A stretch of 39,639 bases of DNA from contig JAKSDO010000109.1 in the NCBI GenBank assembly GCA_022360055.1, positions 1-39,639 of the forward strand, written 5' to 3'. The notes beneath the pieces were generated by a model. That model was given only the letters and a program-made list of their open reading frames with translations, was not told the origin of the DNA and ran no database searches. This document shows, in pieces, positions 8,501 to 15,342 of this stretch; position 1 is the stretch's first letter; every line of letters starts with the position of its first letter. The position numbers and the translations under genes were made by a program. This DNA is from Cytophagales bacterium (lineage in GTDB: Bacteria > Bacteroidota > Bacteroidia > Cytophagales > Cyclobacteriaceae).

Positions 8501-8589
8501 CTGTTTTATTTTTTTAAGTTGCTGACAAACAGGGCAATATAATCATGCTTATGTGTGTTCCGAATTTGCTCCGGTCCCACCGGTTTCAT
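8501..8589 (-). repeat. 89-bp leader element, copy D (before amidase)
   Basis: On the minus strand this copy runs from an ATG at 8589 up to the base before the amidase ATG at 8500. It aligns without large gaps to copies at 16921, 18569 and 18657: conserved ATGAAACCGGT, ACCGGAGCAAATTCG, GCATGATTATATTGC and GTCAGCAAC followed by an A-rich tail. The hairpin CCGGT-GGG-ACCGG keeps the stem seen in the other copies but changes the loop. Unlike the others, this copy has no TGA at codon 5, so it reads as 27 codons ending TAA at 8506, five bases before the amidase start. Confidence 0.85.
8506..8589 (-). CDS. Possible 27-residue leader peptide before the amidase
   Basis: The frame starts with ATG at 8589 and ends TAA at 8508-8506, encoding MKPVGPEQIRNTHKHD followed by YIALFVSNLKK. 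Against copy C (18657) several differences fall at synonymous sites (CAC/CAT, GCG/GCC, AAT/AAC, CTA/TTA), which hints that the family descends from coding DNA. Translation is not shown by anything else in the sequence; no ribosome site is evident. It could instead be a chance open frame in a non-coding element. Confidence 0.3.
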   Translation of the reverse strand: MKPVGPEQIRNTHKHDYIALFVSNLKK

Positions 8590-8595
8590 TTTTAA

Positions 8596-8624
8596 TTTCT
8601 TTGAAAGTACACCATTCAAAGAAA
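8596..8624. repeat. Perfect 10-bp inverted repeat, possible terminator
   Basis: TTTCTTTGAA and TTCAAAGAAA form a perfect 10-bp stem around a 9-nt loop. It lies 84 bp beyond the stop of the minus-strand VOC gene and 7 bp before copy D of the leader repeat. It may terminate transcription coming from the VOC gene, or be an operator for the amidase transcript. The stem is A/T rich and lacks a clean T-tract on the minus strand. Confidence 0.45.
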
Positions 8625-8707
8625 CAAAAATTTAGTCAATTGTGTAAAACAGACGATGAAACTTCATGGCCCGGGATGCATGTATAGCGCATAGCCCAAG
8701 CATAAAA

Positions 8708-9097
8708 CTATTCCATGATCTCTACCTTATTGCCATCGGGATCAAGAACGACACTTTCATAGTAACCGTCGCCGGTTACCCGCGGTTCGCCGATGACTTT
8801 ATACCCGTCCGACCGGAGCTGCTCTGTTAAATGATCGACCTTTGATCGGTCTCCTGTCGATATGGCAAAGTGTGTAATCCCCAGGTAATTTTCAACATCA
8901 TCGTGCAGCTTGGCGTCTACTTCCAGCTTCTCCATCAACTCCAACCGTGTACCGGAATCAAACTCCACAAAATACGATTCAAAATTCTTCCGGGGATTCA
9001 AGTATTTTTCACCGGCTTTACCCCCAAAATAATATTCGTAGAAACGCTTCATTTTTTCCAGATGCTGGGTCCAGATAGCGATATGATCGATTCTCAT
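8708..9097 (-). CDS. VOC-family (glyoxalase-like) protein
   Basis: This 129-residue protein is a single vicinal-oxygen-chelate unit pair: 'MRIDHIAIWTQHLEKMKRFYEYYFGG' at the N-terminus, 'LGITHFAISTGDRSKVDHLTEQL' at the repeat, and 'YESVVLDPDGNKVEIME' at the C-terminus. His4/5 region, the mid His and the C-terminal Glu are in the places of the metal ligands of glyoxalase I-type proteins. The frame extends upstream to 9196, but the ATG at 9097 starts exactly at the fold's first strand, and the longer form would overlap the epimerase gene, so 9097 is chosen. It is last in a probable minus-strand operon behind the epimerase. The substrate is unknown. Confidence 0.87.
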   Translation of the reverse strand: MRIDHIAIWTQHLEKMKRFYEYYFGGKAGEKYLNPRKNFESYFVEFDSGTRLELMEKLEVDAKLHDDVENYLGITHFAISTGDRSKVDHLTEQLRSDGYKVIGEPRVTGDGYYESVVLDPDGNKVEIME

Positions 9098-9165
9098 AGC
9101 AAATTTGTTTACATATATTTCGTAAGTGAAAATTAATAAAAACAGATGAAAAAGCAGACACCGGG

Positions 9166-10131
9166 CTACTTCAGGGAATAATGCTCTTTTGCCCATGCGA
9201 GCGTTTTGGCAATGCCTGTGGAATAATCGGTCGATGGTATCGGGCCAATCACGTTATTGAATTTCTGCCCGCTGAGAATCAGTTTCTCCCTTTTGAGATA
9301 AAGCATTTCTACCAATTCCTTTACCACGGGATTAAATAATCCGAAGATCTTAAAAAAGAGATCGGAATTGACCGTGCCGAATTTGCTGCGGACGCCGGAC
9401 GCGTCGACAATTTCCTGTAAAAACTTTCTCGATGAGGTGATCCCCTGACCCGGAACGTTGAACACTTCACCGTTGCTCTGGTCATTCAAAGCCGCCATAA
9501 CCATGCTTTCGCCGGCATCTTCGATATAGATCATTTCCAATTCCACATCCAGGTTGCCCACCCAGCGCAGGATCTTGCCTTTGATGGCATTGATAAATAG
9601 TTGCTCGGAAAACCCATTGATCACATAAGGCCCGTAAAAGTCCGGCATGCGGATTATCGTATAATCCAGGCCTTCATCTTTGCGGGCCAAAGCCAGCATC
9701 TCTTCCATTTCCATCCGGATTTGCCCCTTTTTGGTATGGGCAGCATGAGGGTGTTTTTCATCCACAGGATTGTACCTGGCATGTCCGTACACATATACAT
9801 TTCCGGGGAAAACCAATTTGATTTTATGCCCGACCGCGGCATCTACGCAATTTTTGAGCAATCGCAATGCTTTCGCCTCCCATTGATGATATGGCATATT
9901 TATGCAATAGTGCACAATATCCGCTTCTTCAAAGGTTTTTTTTAAGTCCCCGGGATTTGCAGCATCCCCTTCAACGATATGGAGGTTTTTCAAGCCATTC
10001 GCATATTTTTCGGCTTTTTTACGGTCGCGCACCAGGACTTTGATTGAGATGTCTCTCTTGCTCAGGGCGTGGGCAACGGCTCTTCCGATACCTCCGGTAA
10101 ATCCAAGGATCAAATGCGTTTGATTTTTCAT
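9166..10131 (-). CDS. NAD(P)-dependent epimerase/dehydratase-like protein (extended SDR)
   Basis: This 321-residue protein has an N-terminal Rossmann nucleotide-binding loop (GFTGGIGRAV), the acidic-strand region 'VEGDAANPGDL', and later 'VFPGNVYVYG', 'TIIRMPDFYGPYV' and 'YIEDAGESM', which are blocks of NAD-dependent epimerases and related reductases. The usual YxxxK is not obvious: the Tyr of 'YVYGHARY' lacks a Lys four residues on, so catalysis may be atypical or purely binding. It begins 10 bp after the aminotransferase stop, so it is probably part of one transcript with the sulfotransferase-like and aminotransferase genes. Confidence 0.85.
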   Translation of the reverse strand: MKNQTHLILGFTGGIGRAVAHALSKRDISIKVLVRDRKKAEKYANGLKNLHIVEGDAANPGDLKKTFEEADIVHYCINMPYHQWEAKALRLLKNCVDAAVGHKIKLVFPGNVYVYGHARYNPVDEKHPHAAHTKKGQIRMEMEEMLALARKDEGLDYTIIRMPDFYGPYVINGFSEQLFINAIKGKILRWVGNLDVELEMIYIEDAGESMVMAALNDQSNGEVFNVPGQGITSSRKFLQEIVDASGVRSKFGTVNSDLFFKIFGLFNPVVKELVEMLYLKREKLILSGQKFNNVIGPIPSTDYSTGIAKTLAWAKEHYSLK

Positions 10132-10141
10132 AGGAAGTTTC

Positions 10142-11044
10142 TTAGGGTAATTTCTCGCAATACTTGGGAATTATCTTTTGAAATGAATTCCGCAATTTTT
10201 CGGTTATGTTTGTATCAGAGTTGTTTTCGATTCTTCTTCCGTCAATTTCATATAACGGTGTAAGCTCTCCCATGGTTCCACAAGCGAAAACTTCATCGGC
10301 ATTGTAAAATTCTGTCAATGAAAGGTTTCTTTCAGTCCATGGTATTCCCAAATCTCCGGCCAACTCGATCACAAGCTGTCTTGTAATGCCATGAAGGCAA
10401 TTATCGGCATAGGGAGTAAACATTTGGCCATCTTTGATCAGGAAAAGGTTCGTGTCGTTTAACTCGGAAACAAATCCGCGTTCATCCAGCATAATGGCCG
10501 CATCAGCGCCGGCCGCATTGGCCTGTATTTTGGCAATTATATTATTGAGGAGGTTGTTGTGGTGGATTTTTGAATCCAGGAATTGAGGGCTATTCCTTCT
10601 TTGGGATGAAGTAATAACCTTTATCCCGGATTGGTTGTCATAAACCGGAGGTTTCCATTCGGCCAGCACGATAAGGCACGATCCTTTTTGATTTAAGCGG
10701 GGATCCATTCCCGAGGTTATTTTTTCTCCTCTGGTAAGCGTCAGACGAATATGGGTCTCATCGCGCATTCCATTTGCCGCTAAAGTATCGAAGATTGCCT
10801 TTTTAATTTCATCTTTTGAAGGAATATGTGAAAATGCCAGGGCTTTAGCGGATTCGTGAAGCCGATTCAGATGTCTGTCAAGACAAAGTATTCCCCCCTC
10901 ATATACCCGTAAACCTTCCCATACGGCGTCGCCGCCTTGTACCACACTGTCGAATACGGAAACCTTGGCATCTTTTCTTGACAACAGCACTCCATTTACA
11001 TGTACCAGGATGTCGGCATTTTTCGGATTGTATTGTTGTAGCAT
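10142..11044 (-). CDS. Class IV (BCAT/D-alanine-type) aminotransferase
   Basis: This 300-residue PLP enzyme has fold-type IV features: 'SVFDSVVQGGDAVWEGLRVYEG' (the family's first block), 'RHLNRLHESAKAL', Lys159 in 'LDSKIHHNNLLNNI' (aligned with the PLP Lys of IlvE), 'FVSELNDTNLFLIKDG' with the carboxylate that contacts PLP, and 'HGITRQLVIELA'. It transfers an amino group, probably between an amino acid and 2-oxoglutarate. IlvE is possible, but the non-canonical SKIHHNN and the neighbours argue for a specialised substrate. Its ATG directly follows the stop codon of the sulfotransferase-like gene with no intervening base, so translation is probably coupled. Confidence 0.9.
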   Translation of the reverse strand: MLQQYNPKNADILVHVNGVLLSRKDAKVSVFDSVVQGGDAVWEGLRVYEGGILCLDRHLNRLHESAKALAFSHIPSKDEIKKAIFDTLAANGMRDETHIRLTLTRGEKITSGMDPRLNQKGSCLIVLAEWKPPVYDNQSGIKVITSSQRRNSPQFLDSKIHHNNLLNNIIAKIQANAAGADAAIMLDERGFVSELNDTNLFLIKDGQMFTPYADNCLHGITRQLVIELAGDLGIPWTERNLSLTEFYNADEVFACGTMGELTPLYEIDGRRIENNSDTNITEKLRNSFQKIIPKYCEKLP

Positions 11045-11761
11045 TTAGTTGTACTTGATAGAAACTTTGAACAATTCATTGTAGTATTTGGCAGCTTCCG
11101 TGCAGACAGATTCCAGGGCAGCGGGAACCACTACCTCTTTTGGTTCCGATTTAATGAAACCGGTGGATTTATGCAAATTATGGTACCAGTATTCCGCCCA
11201 TATACCGTCTTCTTTTCTGGGACCTGCGGGCCAGGTCAGCATTTTGACATCGAACGAAATACCGATATGCCCACATAGTTTTTTGAGCATTAACTCAGGA
11301 TCCTTGAGAAGCTCTCCGCTGTCGATTACCGCAGGAATTACCTCGGCTTCCTTCAGCTCCCGGTACAATTCCCAGCTTTTCCTGATGCCAATGTCATCCA
11401 ACGACGGATCTTTAATAACCTTAGAGAATGAAACCAGCAGTTCGGCAGGATTTCTAATTAAGAATACATTTTTTGAAGCAAGCAGGAATTTCTTATCCAC
11501 ATTTATATGGTGATGGGCCATATTTTTAACAAAAATTATCCGGTCTTTGTGATTTTGATCCAACAGTTCATTTGTGATCCGGCCGATATCTGTCGATAAA
11601 GAATTCATGATCCTTTTTCTTCCGGGATGAATGACTCCGGTCAATTTCAAATAGTAACCGTAAAAAGGCTCGTCTTTTACGGTAGTATCGCTGCGTTGAG
11701 CGAAAGCATACATCAGTGCGGTAGACACATTTCTCGGTCCTGAAATCAGATTAATAATCAT
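11045..11761 (-). CDS. Sulfotransferase-like P-loop protein
   Basis: This 238-residue protein begins 'INLISGPRNVSTALMYAF', a form of the 5'-phosphosulfate-binding loop (normally xPRSGTT), and has 'FLIRNPAELLVSFSK', matching the 3'-phosphate-binding block with R, N-P and a following S. 'IIFVKNMAHHH' precedes it. The family transfers sulfate from PAPS, but members without a canonical loop may act on other ligands. It is the first gene of a minus-strand unit, abutting the aminotransferase. I recall plant BCAT-like proteins that fuse a similar P-loop domain to a class IV aminotransferase, which makes this adjacency look functional rather than random. Confidence 0.8.
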   Translation of the reverse strand: MIINLISGPRNVSTALMYAFAQRSDTTVKDEPFYGYYLKLTGVIHPGRKRIMNSLSTDIGRITNELLDQNHKDRIIFVKNMAHHHINVDKKFLLASKNVFLIRNPAELLVSFSKVIKDPSLDDIGIRKSWELYRELKEAEVIPAVIDSGELLKDPELMLKKLCGHIGISFDVKMLTWPAGPRKEDGIWAEYWYHNLHKSTGFIKSEPKEVVVPAALESVCTEAAKYYNELFKVSIKYN

Positions 11762-11932
11762 TGAAAGATCAAATATTGTTCATGGGCTGAATACAAGATT
11801 CCGTAAAATTATATCAATGCGCAAATAATTATTTGAACGGCGTGATTTTTTTCAACGAAAAACTTAGTTTTAGGCAAATAAATTTCTCCTAATATCGTTT
11901 AACGTGAATACTACCAGACTTCCTGTTTGATC

Positions 11933-13213
11933 ATGAAAAAGAAAATCATCATTTTTATTTCTATTGCCGCAGTTTTACTCCTGGCATTTGCTTTACAGAA
12001 AATTAACAATAAATCGTCGGACAGTTCCGAAATTTATACCGAGGTAAGCAAAGGGTTGTTTAAAATCGAGGTCACCGCTTCCGGGGAGCTTGATGCGAAA
12101 AACTCTGTTGAGATTATGGGACCCGACGGTCTTAGGACTGCACAGATCTGGCAGGTGAAAGTCGACCATATTGTCGAAGAAGGTACCGTGGTAGAAAAAG
12201 GGGGCTACATTGCGCGGTTGGATCAATCCGAATTGGGAGATAAAATACAGAAAAAGCAAACTGACCTTCAGCAAACGATGTCGCAATTTACGCAGGCCAA
12301 GCTCGATACCGCGCTGGAATTGCGAAAAGCCCGCGATGAACTGATCAATCAGAAGTACGACATCGAAGAAAAGGAAATTATTTTGCAACAGTCCCAGTTT
12401 GAACCTCCGGCCGAAATAAAGAAAGCCGAAATTAATGTGGAAAAGGCGCGCAGAACCTACAATCAATCGCAGGAAAATTATCGCTTACAAAAGGAGAAGG
12501 CCCTTGCAGAGGTTGAAGAGGCTGCAGCCAAAATGATGAATGATAAAAATCAATTGACTTTTTTGCAGGGGCTGGCTCAGAAATTTACTGTTACAGCGCC
12601 GGAACCGGGCATGGTCATTTACAGAAGGAACTGGCGGGGACAAAAGCAGGGCGTCGGTTCCACATTATCACCTTGGGATCCTGTGGTTGCCAAATTGCCT
12701 GATTTGAGTAAAATGGTCTCCAAGACATACATCAATGAAGTGGATATTAATACGGTGAAAATCGACCAAAAAGTTGAAATTGGTTTGGATGCGTTCCCGG
12801 AAAAAAAACTGACCGGAAAGGTCATTGAGGTAGCCAATGTCGGAGAACAAAAGCCGAATTCCGATGCCAAAGTATTTCAGCTTCTCATTGAAATTAATGA
12901 ATCGGACACTACGCTGCGGCCCGGTATGACTACGAGTAATACAATTATATCGGGAGAGATCGAAGACGTATTGTTCGTGCCTGTCGAAGCGCTTCATTCC
13001 CAGGGGGATTCGATCTCTTATGTGTACAAAAAGGAAGGGATCGGAATATCCAAACAGGAGGTATTTTTGGGACAATCCAATTCCGATGAAGTCATCATAC
13101 TCAAAGGTTTGGAAGAGCATGATGTTGTATATCTGTCTGATCCTGATGGCGTGACGGACAAGAAAATAAACCGTTTGGAAGGTTCTCCCGATCAATTGGC
13201 CGCTCAAAATTAA
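11933..13213 (+). CDS. HlyD/MacA-type membrane-fusion (periplasmic adaptor) protein
   Basis: This 426-residue protein has an N-terminal membrane anchor (residues about 4-21), a split lipoyl/barrel-sandwich domain ('VEEGTVVEKGGYIARLD' and 'FTVTAPEPGMVIYR'), a long Gln/Glu/Lys-rich alpha-helical hairpin between them (about 95-210), and a beta-barrel with 'LTGKVIEVANVG' and 'LRPGMTTSNTII'. This is the order of RND/ABC-type adaptors such as MacA. It bridges an inner-membrane exporter and an outer-membrane channel. The ATG at 11933 is used; an in-frame TTG two codons upstream is less likely. It is followed 4 bp later by a MacB-type permease, so they form one unit. Confidence 0.92.
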   Translation: MKKKIIIFISIAAVLLLAFALQKINNKSSDSSEIYTEVSKGLFKIEVTASGELDAKNSVEIMGPDGLRTAQIWQVKVDHIVEEGTVVEKGGYIARLDQSELGDKIQKKQTDLQQTMSQFTQAKLDTALELRKARDELINQKYDIEEKEIILQQSQFEPPAEIKKAEINVEKARRTYNQSQENYRLQKEKALAEVEEAAAKMMNDKNQLTFLQGLAQKFTVTAPEPGMVIYRRNWRGQKQGVGSTLSPWDPVVAKLPDLSKMVSKTYINEVDINTVKIDQKVEIGLDAFPEKKLTGKVIEVANVGEQKPNSDAKVFQLLIEINESDTTLRPGMTTSNTIISGEIEDVLFVPVEALHSQGDSISYVYKKEGIGISKQEVFLGQSNSDEVIILKGLEEHDVVYLSDPDGVTDKKINRLEGSPDQLAAQN

Positions 13214-13217
13214 GATC

Positions 13218-14546
13218 ATGTATCAAAGAATTCTGGCAAACTTCAGCATTGCACTTGAGGCCGTGCTCGCCAACAAACTGCGATCATTACTCACGGGGCT
13301 GGGAATAATATTTGGTGTAGCCGCCGTAATTTCCATGATGGCTATCGGGTCCGGGGCACAGGAAGAAATACTGGAGCAGATTCGCCTGGTAGGGGTAAAT
13401 AATATTGTAATTACTCCTATCGTGGAACAGGAAGAATCCGAACTTGGTGAAGGAGAAAGCGAAGAAGGCGAGGAGAAAAACCTGTCTTCCGGATTAACGA
13501 TCCTGGATACCCGCAGCATCGAAAAAACAATACCTGGTGTTAAAAGTGTATCTCCCGAAATAATTATTGACACATATATCATAAAAAATGCGCGAAGAAG
13601 GTCGGCAAAATTGGTTGGAGTGGAGAATAAGTATTTTGACCTTTCCGGTTTTCGATTGGATCAGGGAAAATATTTTAATAAAGATCATCTGGAATATGGA
13701 AAGCCTGTTTGCGTAATTGGCAAAAGTATAAAGTCAAAGTTTTTCAGCAAGGAAGATCCGATCGGAAAGAAAATCAAAGTCGGAAGTCACTGGTTAAAGG
13801 TAATCGGAGTTTTGGAAGAACGACACATTTCCAAAAAGAGCATCTCAAATCTGGGTATCAGAGATTATAATATGGATGTGTATGCGCCGCTTCAAACTGT
13901 GCTGATAAGGTATGAAAACCGTGCTTTGGTCACCGAGGCCAGGATAAAATTGTATAATCGTTCGAACCCTGAAGAGCGGGAGAAATTCCCGAATTATCAC
14001 CAGTTGGATCGTTTGGTAGTTCAGGTGGCGGAAACGAACCGGCTAAACGGAGTCGCACAGGTAATTTCAAAGCTTCTTAAGCGAAGGCATAATGGCATTG
14101 TCGATTATGAAATCACAATTCCGGAGCTGTTGCTCAAACAACAGCAGCGCACAAAAAGTATTTTCAATTTTGTACTTGGCGCTATCGCCGGCATATCCTT
14201 GCTGGTGGGTGGTATCGGAATCATGAATATTATGCTGGCGTCGGTGCTTGAACGAATCAAGGAAATAGGCCTGAGGATGTCGATCGGTGCAAAAAAAGCT
14301 GACATAGCTTACCAGTTTTTGCTGGAAGCAGTGATGATCTCCGTTACGGGCGGACTGGCAGGGGTAATCCTGGGAAGCGCCATAGCCATCGGAGTATCCG
14401 AAGTGGCGGACATCCCGACTATTCTGAGTTTTGGTTCCATTATTCTTTCATTCGGTGTGGCAGTCTCCGTAGGGGTTGTTTTTGGTTATACGCCGGCTAA
14501 ACGGGCCGCCAATCAGGATCCGATCACTTCCTTGAGGTATGAGTGA
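13218..14546 (+). CDS. MacB-type ABC transporter permease
   Basis: This 442-residue protein has the four-helix MacB/FtsX topology: a first helix ('SLLTGLGIIFGVAAVISMM'), a large periplasmic MacB-PCD domain (about 45-285), and three C-terminal helices beginning 'FVLGAIAGISLLVGGIGIMN' followed by 'EIGLRMSIGAKKADI', the FtsX signature. No ATP-binding domain is fused to it, and no ATPase gene lies in the unit. The periplasmic domain contains an unusual Glu/Gly/Ser-rich stretch at about residues 71-90. Together with the adaptor it should form part of a tripartite export or lipoprotein-extraction machine. Confidence 0.92.
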   Translation: MYQRILANFSIALEAVLANKLRSLLTGLGIIFGVAAVISMMAIGSGAQEEILEQIRLVGVNNIVITPIVEQEESELGEGESEEGEEKNLSSGLTILDTRSIEKTIPGVKSVSPEIIIDTYIIKNARRRSAKLVGVENKYFDLSGFRLDQGKYFNKDHLEYGKPVCVIGKSIKSKFFSKEDPIGKKIKVGSHWLKVIGVLEERHISKKSISNLGIRDYNMDVYAPLQTVLIRYENRALVTEARIKLYNRSNPEEREKFPNYHQLDRLVVQVAETNRLNGVAQVISKLLKRRHNGIVDYEITIPELLLKQQQRTKSIFNFVLGAIAGISLLVGGIGIMNIMLASVLERIKEIGLRMSIGAKKADIAYQFLLEAVMISVTGGLAGVILGSAIAIGVSEVADIPTILSFGSIILSFGVAVSVGVVFGYTPAKRAANQDPITSLRYE

Positions 14547-14640
14547 CGGTTGCCCTGCGGTTTTAGACATCCGTATTATATCTTTCCGGAATTTCCCGCG
14601 AATTATCGACCGGAATAGATTACTTTTTCGATGGTTGAGT

Positions 14641-15216
14641 ATGAAGCGGTATCATGGAATTTTTCTTTGCGCATTCTTACTCACAGGCATCAGCAACGGG
14701 CAATCGAATTTGTCCGACGCCGCCATTTCCGTGATCAATCGAAACATCGTCTATGATCCGGCATATTTCTCGATCGGCTACCCGAATGGGGATGTGCCGG
14801 CAGACCGGGGGGTGTGTACCGATGTGGTGGTCCGGGCCTACCGAAAGCTGGGAATCGATTTGCAGGAAGAGGTTCATAACGATATGAAGGCCAATTTTGA
14901 ATCTTATCCCGGGAATTGGGGTTTGAAAAGCACGGACAAAAACATTGATCACAGGCGGGTTCCAAATCTCATGACATTCTTTTCAAGGAAAGGAAGCGAA
15001 AAACCGATAAGCAGCAACCCGGCGGATTATGTGCCGGGGGATCTTGTTTGCTGGGATTTGGGGAGCGGCCTCACACACATTGGAATTGTTGTGGATAGAA
15101 GGTCCCCGGACAGACAGCGTTTTTTAATCGTTCACAATATTGGCCGGGGTCAGATAGCAGAGGACATCTTATTCAATTTTAAGATTATAGGACATTATAA
15201 ATATCCGGCAAACTGA
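14641..15216 (+). CDS. DUF1287 protein, exported NlpC/P60-like candidate hydrolase
   Basis: This 191-residue protein has a Sec signal peptide ending near Gly20, then a DUF1287 domain: 'VYDPAYFSIGYPNGDVPADR', 'GVCTDVVVRAYRKLGIDLQ', 'NIDHRRVPNL', 'YVPGDLVCWDLGSGLTHIGIVVD' and 'HNIGRG'. Cys59 and the His of THIG occupy the positions expected for a papain-like/NlpC-P60 Cys-His pair, suggesting amide hydrolysis in the periplasm, possibly on peptidoglycan peptides, but the activity is unproven for the family. The frame is open back to 14539, overlapping the permease; the ATG at 14641 starts at the signal peptide and is preferred. Confidence 0.87.
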   Translation: MKRYHGIFLCAFLLTGISNGQSNLSDAAISVINRNIVYDPAYFSIGYPNGDVPADRGVCTDVVVRAYRKLGIDLQEEVHNDMKANFESYPGNWGLKSTDKNIDHRRVPNLMTFFSRKGSEKPISSNPADYVPGDLVCWDLGSGLTHIGIVVDRRSPDRQRFLIVHNIGRGQIAEDILFNFKIIGHYKYPAN

Positions 15217-15342
15217 CCATCGAACCCGTGTCTGTTCAAATTTGGATTTATAAAGATTTAAACCCGAATTGAATTGACACTTTAATCTCATTTTGTGAAC
15301 TTTAATCCGTATTTAAATCTTCAGAATATTTAAGATAAGATC

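Noticed and set aside
9098-9196. A longer N-terminus for the VOC protein
   Set aside because: The extension overlaps the end of the epimerase gene and precedes the first strand of the fold; the ATG at 9097 fits the family.
12668-13219. Long minus-strand frame opposite the adaptor gene
   Set aside because: It is a shadow of the adaptor's codon usage and shows no family pattern.
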